Source: Cryptomeria japonica (lineage: Eukaryota > Streptophyta > Pinopsida > Cupressales > Cupressaceae). From it: a stretch of 64,000 nucleotides of DNA. A model generated the notes under the pieces. That model ran no database searches. It was not told the DNA's origin and was given only the letters and a program-made list of their open reading frames with translations. The DNA lies in NCBI RefSeq assembly GCF_030272615.1, contig NC_081414.1, positions 821,931,896-821,995,895 on the forward strand, written 5' to 3'. This document shows, piece after piece, positions 1 to 9,617 of the stretch. The position numbers and the translations under genes are program-made. How positions within the stretch are numbered: position 1 is the stretch's first letter; each line of letters begins with the position of its first letter.

Positions 1-671
1 CTGAATCTGAAGATGACACACCATTAGCATTCAAAAGTGTTATGACGAAGAAACTAGAAGAACCTAAAGTGGAAGCAAAGAAACAACCGGTTAGGAAGAT
101 TACCAGCACAAAAGTAGGCAGCTAAGGCCACATCAACAACTGCATCTGGTAATACTAGAAGAAGGAAGAAAAGTGACATTGATTTGGCACTAGAAACTGG
201 TAATGTGACTGTGTCTTTTGCTAAAATTGTTGATGAAATGACTAAGGGTGGGATGCTGAAAAATGTTAAGTCTTATTATGATACATTTGCTAGAAAAATG
301 GTCAGTGCTCCCCTCCGGATTCTTGACAAGGGACTAACCGCCTCCTGTTTGATCCATATCTCTATAGTTTGTATCGGATGTTGACAGATCGGTCTTTTGA
401 TGCAATGAAAAATTGGGTTGATAAATGGTATCGGAGTGAGGAGGAGATTGTTGGAAAAATGGTCAGCGCTCCCCTCGGGATTCATGACATGGGACTAACC
501 ACCTCCCATGTGATCCATATCTCTATAGTTTATATTGAACGTTCACAGATCAATCTTTTGACACAACGACAAACTAGGCCAACAACATTTACGGTTGATG
601 AACAAAGAGAGGTAGAGGAAGCAGTTCTTCTATATTTAGATATCTATAAGAAAACATCAATTGATATCTAT
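1..671. other. Unassigned DNA left of the truncated Copia element
   Basis: No gene recognised. The first ~180 bases read on the plus strand as a charged, lysine- and glutamate-rich peptide that meets a stop near 123. Short open frames follow at 184-384 and 369-695; the end of the second runs into the Copia relic. The frames share a peptide stretch beginning KMVSAPL because of the direct repeat at 292-561. It may be a host exon relic or part of an unrecognised repeat. Confidence 0.4.
292..561 (+). repeat. Direct tandem duplication, two ~109-bp units 161 bp apart
   Basis: Unit 1 (about 292-400) and unit 2 (about 453-561) share the sequence beginning AAAAATGGTCAG, then a GGACTAACC core, then ATCCATATCTCTATAGTTT and a final TCTTTTGA. 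The offset is constant at 161 bp with scattered substitutions. The units sit in different open frames, so this is duplicated DNA rather than a clear protein repeat. Confidence 0.8.
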
Positions 672-2180
672 ATTTACTTTTCCTTAGGCACATGAACATA
701 CACAGGGCTCCCGAAAATCCTTAAGTGGCTGATGTCAGGTTTGATTCCTATAAAGGCTTTTTTAGGAGTTACTTTCTTTAGAGCACGATGAGGACATCTA
801 TTCTAAATGTAAATTGTTGTTTTGGATGCCTTTGCCCATAGGAAGAGTTGCAAGTGTTGATCATGAATCATGGCTCTTGCAGCTTCAACAATGGACCTGT
901 TCTTTCTTTCAACAACTCCATTTTTCTGAGGATTGTAGGGAACACAGAACTCCCTCTTGATTCCTATCTCAACATGGAAATCATGAAAACTACTTGAGGT
1001 GTACTCACCTCCATTTTTAGACCTTAAAAATTTAATTCGCTTTCCAGAATTATTTTCAACCAAGGCTTTGAATTCTTTAAATCTATTTAAGACTTCGTCA
1101 AACTCTTTAGATTCAAGAGAGTAAATCCATGTTTTACAAGAGAAATCATCTATGAAGATAACATAATAAAGGAAACCGCTAGTAGATTCTACAAACATAG
1201 GACCACATAGGTCTGAATGGATAAGCTCTAACTTTTCTTTAGCCCTACTATCACTTTTATGAAATGGACTTTTCACATTCTTACCCATTGCACAACCTTT
1301 GCAAGCATCATCGTGAGATAAATTGAGTTTAGGCATACCTTTAACCATTTTACCAAGAGTGGGGAGAGCCTGGAAGTGGAGATGTCCAAGTCTTCTATGC
1401 CATAGCTCGCATGATTCAGGAGCCTCATGAATGAGAGCTTGAACTAGGATAGCTGCAAGCTTATACAAACTATCACATCTATTTCCAATAACACGAGTAG
1501 ATTTGAAAATAGATTTCTTAGACCAAGCAAGTACTTTACCTTCAGAAAATGCTACTTGAAAACCCTTATCTTCTAAAGTAGAAATGGAAATAAGATTTCT
1601 TTTAATTCTAGTTACAAAAAGAATATCATTGAGTTGTAAGGAAATACCAGAATCTAGTTTTAAAGAAGTAGTACCAAAACCTTTTATGGAGTATTGAGCA
1701 TCATCGCCAATTACCACATGGAGATTGGTGTCTTTTTCTATCAGATCTGAAAGATGTTCATGGTAACCTGAGATGTGTCTAGAGGCTCCACTATCAATTA
1801 TCCAAGTATTACTATTTGTAGGAACATTGCTTGATAAGACAGAGATAAGAAGATAGTCCTCATTTTGTTTAGATACTTCATTTAAATTTGCTTCCCTTTC
1901 CTTAGGTTCATTCTGACAGTCTCTAGCATAGTGAGCATACTTGTCACATCTAAAACAATGAATATAAGAGGAATCTCTTGACTTCTTTCTTGGATCGTAG
2001 GAAGGAGGTCTGAAATATTTGCTTCTCTTATCTCTCTTCCAATTCCCACCTTTATTGGACTTAGCTGTAAGAACATGATTATCATCTTTGTGAGAGTTCT
2101 TGTGTTTTCCCCTCACTTCAATGCGGGATTCCTCTTCAATGCAATCAACTTGAAGACGCTCATAGTTGGGATGTTCAGCT
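672..2180 (-). pseudogene. Ty1/Copia gag C-terminus, protease and integrase, 3'-truncated
   Basis: Coding relic of a Copia polyprotein. In the open stretch ending at 803 the order is: CCHC zinc knuckle (residues 83-96, CFRCDKYAHYARDC), aspartic protease active site DSGA (137-140), GAG-pre-integrase with LWHRRLGH and CKGC (~267-304), then integrase core with HSDLCGP (D331) and VVERKN (E432). The middle integrase aspartate, normally in RSDNGGEY, is lysine (RSKNGGEY, K396), so the enzyme should be dead. A TAG at 803-805 stands where related proteins have glutamine; the same frame continues with recognisable integrase C-terminus to about 672. RT and RNase H are missing. The upstream end stops exactly at the opposed LTR at 2181, where the N-terminal half of gag is cut away (see 2401-2896). 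Confidence 0.9.
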
Positions 2181-2315
2181 AGTTGGTGTTGGAAATAAGC
2201 CACACCCAGACCGATGATGGACTAGTCCAAGAGGGGCCAATAGCTTAGTGGTAGAGCACTCTAGCAGCGTATGGAAGGTCCTTGGTTCGAGTCCTAGCTG
2301 GTCCATGTCTCAACA
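2181..2315 (+). repeat. Short (~135 bp) LTR with internal tRNA-like sequence, copy 1
   Basis: It begins AGTTGGTGTTGGAAATAAG (the first base is changed from the expected TG) and ends CATGTCTCAACA, directly followed by a primer-binding site. A second copy lies in opposite orientation at 2897-3031. Immediately left, CAGCT (2176-2180) is the complement of AGCTG, matching four of five bases of AGTTG at the other breakpoint (2892-2896). That pattern suits a solo LTR inserted into gag. Confidence 0.75.
2234..2305 (+). other. tRNA-like sequence inside the short LTR
   Basis: A 72-nt stretch with canonical tRNA geometry: 7-bp acceptor (GGGCCAA with CTGGTCC, one mismatch), TA at positions 8-9, a D arm beginning GCTT, a T arm with loop TTCGAGT, and a discriminator base. 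Its A box (TAGCTTAGTGG) and B box (GGTTCGAGTCC) fit Pol III promoter consensus. The anticodon stem does not pair, so it is unlikely to be a working tRNA. It could act as an internal Pol III promoter or be of SINE origin. Confidence 0.7.
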
Positions 2316-2327
2316 TGGTATCAGAGC
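2316..2327 (+). other. Copia primer-binding site
   Basis: TGGTATCAGAGC, the usual plant Copia primer-binding site complementary to initiator methionine tRNA, abuts the CA end of the short LTR with no spacer. It marks the plus strand as coding for the gag half that follows. Confidence 0.85.
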
Positions 2328-2400
2328 TAGGTTATACTAACATCAGATTTCAGTAAAGTCATTTTTATTGCATCTAGTTATTATTTGTTTTCAGATTAAA

Positions 2401-2896
2401 ATATCAGGTTTGAAGGGTGAAGACATACTTGATGGAGCCCTTGATTTTGTTGCCTGGAAAGTTTGCATTTAGATCATACTTGAGGAGAATGAGCTCCTCA
2501 AATTTGTTGAAGAAGAAAATTTGTCCCCTCCTAAAGATGCAGAGGAACTAAAACAGTTCAAGAAGGATTTGGCCAAAGCTAGGAAGATTGTTATTGAATC
2601 CATCAGAAATCATCTTGTTACTGTCATATTGAGGTTTTCTTTAGCCAGGGAAATCTTGGAAGGGATGTTTGAAGTCAATAATCTTAGCAGAGCCCTTGCT
2701 CTAAGGCAGCAACTACTTCATATCAGAATGAAAGAACAGGATTCAGTCATGGCCTACTTTATGAAGATCAATGAACTAAAGGATAAACTAAGTACTCTTG
2801 ATTGTGAAGTTCCAGACAAAGACCTTGTTCTAATTGCATTAAATGGTCTACCTGATGAATGGGATCCCTTCATTTGTAGCAATGGTCGGAGAGTTG
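2401..2896 (+). pseudogene. Copia gag N-terminal half (UBN2-type), inverted relative to its C-terminal half
   Basis: The frame reads through a typical Copia gag N-terminus (LDGALDFVAWK-like start near 2430, then LLHIRMKEQDSVMAYFMKIN and LIALNGLPDEWDPF). A TAG interrupts it at 2470-2472, and it stops being gag-like at the AGTTG adjoining the minus-strand LTR. The missing C-terminal half, starting just before the zinc knuckle, lies at 2175 and below on the minus strand. At both breakpoints the 5-bp AGTTG/AGCTG occupies the same codon phase, so the two halves were once one gag interrupted by an LTR insertion and then flipped. Encapsidation protein of a retrotransposon; not functional here. Confidence 0.85.
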
Positions 2897-3031
2897 TGTT
2901 GAGACATGGACCAGCTAGGACTTGAACCTAGGACCTTTTATACGCTGCTAGAGTGCTCTACCACTGAGCTACTGGCCTCTCTTGGACTAGTCCATCATTG
3001 GTCCAGGTGTGGCTTATTTCCAACACCAACA
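2897..3031 (-). repeat. Short (~135 bp) LTR with internal tRNA-like sequence, copy 2
   Basis: Read on the minus strand it starts TGTTGGTGTTGGAAATAAG and ends CATGTCTCAACA, an opposed near-copy of 2181-2315. A polypurine tract lies just upstream. If the interior (2316-2896) is mentally turned over, this copy would sit directly before the primer-binding site, so it was probably the element's 5' LTR. Confidence 0.75.
2907..2978 (-). other. tRNA-like sequence in LTR copy 2
   Basis: Same 72-nt layout as the plus-strand copy. Acceptor AGGCCAG with CTGGTCC, D stem GCTC/GAGC, a perfect 5-bp T stem CTAGG/CCTAG with loop TTCAAGT, A box TAGCTCAGTGG and B box GGTTCAAGTCC. The D and T arms are better preserved than in the other copy; the anticodon arm is again unpaired. 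Confidence 0.7.
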
Positions 3032-3042
3032 CCCCCCCTTAA
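3032..3042 (-). other. Polypurine tract
   Basis: CTTAAGGGGGGG on the minus strand directly precedes an LTR beginning TGTTGGTGT. The 27.6-31.6 kb Copia element has the same arrangement at 28,059-28,070. A PPT before what seems to be a 5' LTR hints at a tandem or shared-LTR arrangement. Confidence 0.7.
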
Positions 3043-3080
3043 GCCACACCTCTTGTGTGCTTGGGTCTCCTAGCCTAGAC

Positions 3081-3095
3081 CTGGCTTTGATACCA
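3081..3095 (-). other. Primer-binding-site-like sequence
   Basis: TGGTATCAAAGCCAG on the minus strand resembles the Copia site TGGTATCAGAGC. It lies only ~40 bp upstream of the polypurine tract, so almost all of the internal region of this element is missing. Confidence 0.5.
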
Positions 3096-3668
3096 TATAG
3101 ATTTTGTGTCTCAGATCATAAATCAGAATTAATAAAATGAATTTATGATTAAGTAGGCGTGAAAATGAAGCAAGTTCACAAGAGACTCAAAACATTTACC
3201 CTGGGAAAACCTCTGATGAGGAAAAACCTAGCTATCATGACCCATAGGTCTGACTATGTATTCACTTTAATTGTAACAATACAATGCATAGATAGGGATT
3301 TTGTTAAAGCACCTCAATAGAAGATAAGAGTAGCACCTAAGAAACCATCACCTTTGGAAGGAGAGGCTTCAAACAATTTGCACCCTTCTGGAGATAATTC
3401 GCACCCTTTGAAGAGAAGTTCAAACTTAGTTGGTTTTATTTGCAACCAAAATGCTCTTTATTTATATGAGCTGCTGGGGATGTAATGTAGGGTTGGCCTC
3501 ATAAACTTTGGCACCAAAAACCCTTTTTTTTTTTTTACCAAAAATCCTTTTTGGGGCCACATGTTATGTTTGTTGTTTGATAAGGTGAGGCGTGTTCTCC
3601 CTTTAGGGTTGGCTCTAAAGGAACACGCTACCTCTTGTAGTGTGTGGGCCCATCTCTATTTTCTTACA
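3096..3668 (-). repeat. Probable Copia LTR (minus orientation)
   Basis: On the minus strand it starts TGTAAGAAAATAGAG, carries a TATA-like TATAAATA near 3458-3467 and ends just before the primer-binding-site-like sequence at 3081-3095. No second copy is visible and the CA terminus is not clear, so the boundaries are approximate. Its upstream edge abuts the start of the large duplication. Confidence 0.45.
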
Positions 3669-4016
3669 TGGTTACAAAACAACAAGGAGGTCACTAAATA
3701 TATTGGTGTAAGAAATTAAAATGATTGGTATGCATGGTAGTTACAAAATATTAGAAGAGTCAGGGTATTTGAAGGCATAAACTACAATGGAAACAATAGA
3801 AGGTCACCAGATTTTTGGGTGTAAGAAAATAAAATGATTGGTATCTTCGTAGTTATAGAGTAGTAGTTAGGGTATTTGAAGTAATATTTTTATTACACCC
3901 AGAGGTGTAACCTACAATGTCAATAATAGGAGGTCACTAGATCTGTCGGTGTAAGAAAATAAAATGATTGGTATGTTTGGCAGTTACAAAATATTTGAAG
4001 AGTTAGGGTATTTGAA
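3663..4016 (+). repeat. Tandem ~120-bp repeats (three units, first partial)
   Basis: Units start near 3663, 3774 and 3902. Each contains AGGCATAA or AGGTGTAA, CTACAATG, AGGTCAC, GGTGTAAGAAAATAAAATG and TTACA..ATATT. The same family occurs four times at 34,130-34,572, directly 3' of the membrane-protein gene. Confidence 0.8.
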
Positions 4017-6420
4017 GTAAGTTTTGAGCACAACCATCAGAAGGACTCAAAAGTTTCCTTTGCTCCTTTAAATCCCTTTTCTTAATTGTCATTCATTAGG
4101 GTTGAGCATCTCATTATTCTCTTGCAAAAAGAATGTAAAAATGTAAGATTTAATGCATTCTAATGATGTTTTAATCATGAATGGTGATGGCGAAAGGGTT
4201 TCAGGCTTCTTTTTTTTTTATTACTGCTGCATGTGAGGGATGCGCTTTGCATGTGTAATTTGATTCTTTTCCTCTATTCTACCCTTTGTTTTCACTGTTT
4301 TATTTGCATTTTGCATGTGTTACCAACAACTTACTACTTGAGGATTTTTTTATCTGCATTTTTTTCTATTTTCTTCTTTTAAGGATATTTGTTCAACTCT
4401 TCTTATTTATTACATTAGCTCTAGATGAGGTGCTTCAAAGGTGTTTGGTGATTAAAGAACAAATAGTTCAAAAACTGGGAGAGGTGAACTATAAGCATTT
4501 GTATTATTATTATTATTACTCTTAGCTACTTTGTAACACACAAAGACATTATAAGCTAGAATTGTACAATTGATCACCATAGTATTTTTGTTCTTTATGT
4601 GGATTTGTAATGTATACATAGTTTGACTACATCATCATTGAAGATAATATATAATATTTAATATATAAAAATATTTATTATAAACTTTTTTCTAATTTAT
4701 CATATAGATTTGATTTTTCTATTTATTGTTAGTTGAGTTACAAAAACATTTCAAAAAATAATATATACTTTTTAATTTACAAAGATAAAAAAGAATCTTT
4801 ATTTTAATAATTTTGATACATGCATGCACCATATTGGGGTATTAAGATTCACGAAAGTAGTTTTAGTTAGACAAAATAATTGAAAATGCTTTGTATGCGA
4901 TATGCGAAAACCCAACTTTTGAGAACATTTGTATATCATGGATTCACAGTAATGCACGATTTCAATGATTTTAAATAGCACAAAACAAATCTGAAGTTCC
5001 AATGTAACATAGTCAATTTTAGCTTGAAGAATGAATTGGAAAATCCCTTCTACAACTTCTTCTAAATTTAAAATTGAATAAATCTATATTTTGCTAAGTG
5101 TGCATGATGAATACAACATGTACATCTCACACTTTAAAAAAATAAATATTTAGCTATGAAACATTTAGCTTATATATTAAATTTAAGATATGTAATAAAT
5201 TTGTTTTACTCTCTAGATTTTTTAATTCATTCTTTAATATTTTTGGACAACTCAATTCTTTCATGTATGTGAACTTCAAATACAAAGAAATATTGTGCGC
5301 TTCAAATATAAAGAATCAACAATTTTTTTTTAATATTTTATATATAAATTTAATATATTTTCTTTTTTCTCATAAAACATAGTGTTGTTAAAAAATCCAC
5401 TTAAATTATGAAATATTCTTTTCAATGTCATTGGTTAAGAAAAGGAGATGTTACTTATTTTTTTCATATTGGATTCTAATATTAAATAAAATATTTTAAA
5501 TTCTTAGTTAATGATTTGAAATAAGTAGAAAATATTTTATTGGATTCTTATTTTGTTTTGGAGTTTCTAAATACAAAGCTCTTTGTTCAAACAAATTGAA
5601 AATAAATGATTACAAAAAAATTTAAATCTTAAACATATAAATATAATGTTTATCGATTCAAAAAATCAAAATTACATGCCTACACAAGTATAATTAATAA
5701 AAATAATCTATAATTTTTAATTTTAAATTTGGAAAGATCAAAAGAATTCTTTTTTGTTTCTATATTTCAATCATAAATATATAAAGTTTCTAAATTTAAA
5801 AATCAAAATTACATGCTACACAAGTGTAAAGAATACAAATAGTATATAATTTTTAATTTTCAATTTAGAAAACTAAAAAAAATTATGTTTCTAAAGTTTA
5901 ATCATAACAATATAATGTTTCTAAATTCAAAAAATCAAAGTTTCATGCATGTACAAATATTTGAAAAATAATATATAATTTTTAATATATAAAGAATATT
6001 AATATTTAATTTTTTTTCTAATTTATGATATAGATGTGATTTTTCTATTTATCTCTCATTTATCTCTTAATTGAGTTTTAATATTTTATTATATATTAAT
6101 AAAAACTTAAAGTTATTTTTAATTCAAAAAATTGGTTACATTAAAACAATTTACTATAAACTTTAAACCTAATCTTGTCATTAAAAGAAAAAGTTAATAA
6201 GATTTTAAATTTATATTAACAATATTATTTTAATTAAAACAAAGTTTAAGGTATTTTAAAATTTATTTATTTTATTAGAACAAACTTTAAAGGTATTTAT
6301 TTCATTAAATATACTGAAAAAGAGAGAAAAAATCATCAAAAAAGTACATAATAATGAAGATTACATTGCAACATTTTATAAGAAAATGATAATAAGTGTT
6401 CTAAATTCATTATCTTATAA
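4017..6420. other. AT-rich stretch without genes
   Basis: Very AT-rich sequence with runs of A and T and a short ATT microsatellite at about 4502-4519. The small open frames (4286-4525, 4799-5002) have low-complexity translations. The block is collinear with 34,600-36,390 of copy 2, with indels. Confidence 0.7.
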
Positions 6421-7782
6421 TAGTAATCATAATTTTATCCTAACCTTAGCCCCAAACCTCAACTTATCATAATTAAAAATTACCCTAAACTTATCTCTAA
6501 CCCTAGAATTAAACTCTACCTAGAACTTGAACCCTAATCTAACCATAATTGAATCTTAACACTATTTTAATCCTAAAACTAACGCTAACCCTAATTAAAC
6601 CCTAATTGAATTATAATACTAACCCTGTTCATGATGGAACCCTAGCCATAAGCCTCCCACTAATTTTAATTGAGCCTCAACCTTTACCCTAAGAATTATC
6701 CTTCAATATGAACCCTAATTGTACCCTAACATTAACGCTTAACGTTATCTTATCAAATTAAATCCTAACCCTAAACTTAACTATAACCTTAGAGAATTAA
6801 ACACTGCCTACAACTTCAACCATAATCTAAACATGGTTGAACCATACCCCCAAACTAAACCTTAACACTAATTGAAACCTAATCATAACCTAACCTTAAA
6901 CTTTATTATAATTCTATTATTAATCTCTAATTATAACTTTAACCCTCAACTAACGATAATTGAATCCTATCCGTCAACTTAACCCCAACCCTAATTAAAC
7001 TTTAGTTGTAATTAAACTCTAATCCTAAGCTACCCCTAACCCTAATCTACTCCATACCTTGATCCTAATTGAAATATGATCTTAACCCTAGCTATAATTG
7101 AATTGTTACTATAATCAACTTTGAATCGTAATTGAACCCTAAATCTAATTAACTATAACGTTAACCCTTAACCCTAATCCCTCTAATTGAATACCAACCA
7201 TAACCTAACCATAAAATTAAGCCTAACCATATAATTAAACCATAATCCTAACAATAACCCTAATCCTAAGCCCTAACCCTAGTAATAACCCTTATCATGA
7301 TGTAACTCCTAACTATAACCCTAACACTAAACCTAACCCTAACCATAATCTTAAACCATAATTCTAACCATAATCCTGAAATCTAACCCAAACCCTAACC
7401 TAAAAGATAACCTTAATCCTAATACTATCTGTAACTATTATATATTAATAACCATAATCATAACTGTAATCTTAACCCTACCCAAAAACCTAACCCTAAC
7501 CCTAGCATTGTCCCTAACTATGATACACCCCTAACCATAAACACAATCCAAACTATAACCCTAAAGCTAACCATAATCCTAACCCCTAACCCTAATAATA
7601 ACCTAAATCATGATGTAAATCCTAACTATAACCCTAACGCTAAACCTAACCCTAACCATAGTGTGAACCCTAATTTTAATCCTAATAGTAACCCTTAGCA
7701 CTAACCCTAAATGTATTATAAACCCTAACCCTAACTCTACCCCTAAATTAAGTTATATCTCTTACCATAGCACTAACCATAA
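6420..7782 (+). repeat. Degenerate telomere-like (CCCTAA)n array, copy 1 part A
   Basis: Dense repetition of AACCCTAA, ACCATAA and AATCCTAA on the plus strand, mostly with 6-bp spacing; the G-rich strand is the minus strand throughout. Occasional CCCTAAA heptamers, the usual plant telomere unit, are mixed in. This is an old, diverged interstitial array, not a functional chromosome end. Confidence 0.9.
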
Positions 7783-8160
7783 TTAGTGGTGACACTCCCA
7801 TTGGGTTCTCAGTCCAATCACTTAGTTGAAGCCATAGGAGTGTTCCAGGTCATTCACCTTGCTAGCAAATTGAACATTAAAAATCTATGGATAGAGGGGG
7901 ACTCTAAAAACATTATTGAATTCCGTTTAGGTAATTCTTGCCCCTCATGGAACATCAAAAATTGGATTGACGAAGCTAGATCCCTCATTAACAACTTTGA
8001 TAATGTAAAAATCTGACATGTGTTTAGGGAAGCAAATGTGGTCATAGACTATTTTGCCAATGAAGGAGTCGAGCTCTCTTCCCAGGGAACATGGCAATCC
8101 TACATGGATTTAGAAGTGGGAGTGAAAACCTTAATTGGATATGATGTTACGCATGTAAAA
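7783..8160 (+). pseudogene. RNase H-like (RVT_3-type) C-terminal relic
   Basis: The open frame from 7786 reads LASKLNIKNLWIEGDSKNII, characteristic of the central part of plant RNase H domains found at the end of LINE-type polyproteins and in stand-alone relics. A TGA at 8014-8016 interrupts it, after which the same frame continues HVFREANVV and DYFANEGVEL, the typical C-terminal motifs. The N-terminal part with the first catalytic residues is absent, so it begins truncated exactly where copy 1 departs from copy 2. Part of the 1.8-kb insert within the telomere-like array. Confidence 0.75.
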
Positions 8161-8161
8161 G

Positions 8162-8440
8162 TTGTCATTTCAAAAAATGATTAAGCGGATCAGAGATATG
8201 TATTGTTTCATTCACTACAATGGTCGTTCCATAATTACCCCTTCAAATTACATGAAGTGGCATGTTTTGTGGGTGCCTAGGCATTCCTATAGATTTTTAG
8301 CCAAGATTTTTTACTCTGCAAGTGAGAATATAGAAAACTCTAAAAAACGGGTGGTAATAGGAAAAGGGTGGAGCCGAAAATGTGTGAAAAGAATGAGAAG
8401 AACTAGAAGGTATGGAAATAGATTGATAAAGGGGGCCTGA
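8162..8440 (+). pseudogene. Unrecognised 92-codon basic open frame
   Basis: Starts from a TTG; no ATG is at this exact position. It encodes HVLWVPRHSYRFLAKIFYSA and a strongly basic C-terminus. I do not recognise it. It follows the RNase H relic and precedes other coding relics on the same strand, so it may be one decayed gene of the insert. Confidence 0.35.
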
Positions 8441-8566
8441 AACCCTTCCTAGAAAGACTTCATAGTGTTAACCCTGACATTGTGAGGTATTTCGTCAAAA
8501 AATGGAAGGAGGAAGGTATTATTTTATGTGAAAGAAAAGTGATAATCAACGAGGGTCTCATAGGGG

Positions 8567-9033
8567 ATGTTACCAGGCCTCTTCATAGAAGAAATCGAAT
8601 TATTCCATGACAGGAAAATATTTGATGAAGTAGTTATTAAATTTCCAAAATTAGAGAAGGAGAGGGGAGCATTGGTTAAGGTTTTGAACAACTACTTTGA
8701 GGCTCGCTCTATAAAGAAGCTTTGGAGGGAGGTACTAAGAGTAGCAATGGAATACATAGCCATGGATGGGATATTCACAAGGGTTTATGGCTACCACTTC
8801 GTCCTCCTCAACCACTTCAAGTGTACAAGGTCAGGGTTTCTTTCCCCCACTATCTGGTGTGTTGTCTTAAAATTTGTATTTTGGAACACCATAAAAGTCC
8901 TAGCAATTTCCTTGTTTTGCATGTTGGTCTTATGCAGCCCATTCATGAGCATTTTTCTAATTTGCTTGCCTCGTCTAACCCCATTTTCCCCTTAGAATCG
9001 AAAAAGTATGACATTGAAACTAATGTCTCTTAG
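8567..9033 (+). pseudogene. Decayed coding relic with internal frameshift
   Basis: Two overlapping frames join into one sensible protein. The first (8567 to about 8820) gives KLWREVLRVAMEYIAMDGIF then VYGYHFVLLNHF. A shift near 8820-8830 moves to the frame ending at 9033, with VSFPHYLVCCLKICILEHHK and FLVLHVGLMQPIHEHFSNLL. Length, hydrophobic pattern and continuity suggest a former protein-coding region. The family is not recognised. Confidence 0.5.
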
Positions 9034-9089
9034 AGTAATTCTAATGGGGACTCGAACTAGGAAGAGGAAATTACTCCCCCCCTTAAAAG

Positions 9090-9617
9090 GTGCCTAAAAA
9101 ACCCCCTTTGAGCAGGCCTTTGGGAAAACAAGAGCTCTCTCTAAAAACCCTTTCCAAGGCTAATAAGAAAATGAAAGACCTTCCTAAGAATAAGATGGTT
9201 TCTTACTCTGAGGACTCATTGGGTGACCCCTCTTATACTTCTAGCTCTTCTAAAGAATCTCATTCTTCTCACCCTGCCACTGACAGAGAGATCAAACCAA
9301 GATTTCCTAAAGACCTCAAACCAGATGAACATTACTTCAGGTAGGATAGGGAATCTTCTAAAGATGTGTTGGCTATTGCTAGGAATAGTGTAGTGGACCT
9401 CTTTAGGGTTTTTAAATGGGATTTTCATCAAATCAAAATTATTAACCTAAAAAATAGGGTAGCTGCTAATAAACCAGATGAGATGGTTGAAAAAGTGTAG
9501 CCCCAGAAGACTGAAGGGGCAATTTGGATCGAGGAGGAAAAGATATCCATGACACAATGTCTACAAAGAATTGTGGAACTTAGAGAAAAAATGAAAAAAG
9601 AAAATGAGAAAAAAACC
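9090..9617 (+). pseudogene. Serine/lysine-rich coding relic with coiled-coil-like tail
   Basis: Open from 9090 (KKPPLSRPLGKQELSLKTL, then a serine-rich stretch) to a TAG at 9342-9344. The same frame continues DRESSKDVLAIARNSVVDLF, a second TAG, then ends with a charged helix (RIVELREKMKKENEKKT) at the junction with the array. Family not recognised; it appears to be the 3' portion of the gene relic above. Confidence 0.45.

Noticed and set aside
2234-2305. A functional tRNA gene
   Set aside because: Acceptor, D and T arms fit, but the anticodon stem does not pair and the sequence is embedded in an LTR-like repeat.
3669-4016. CRISPR-like array
   Set aside because: Units are ~120 bp and tandem without short unique spacers, and the sequence is eukaryotic.
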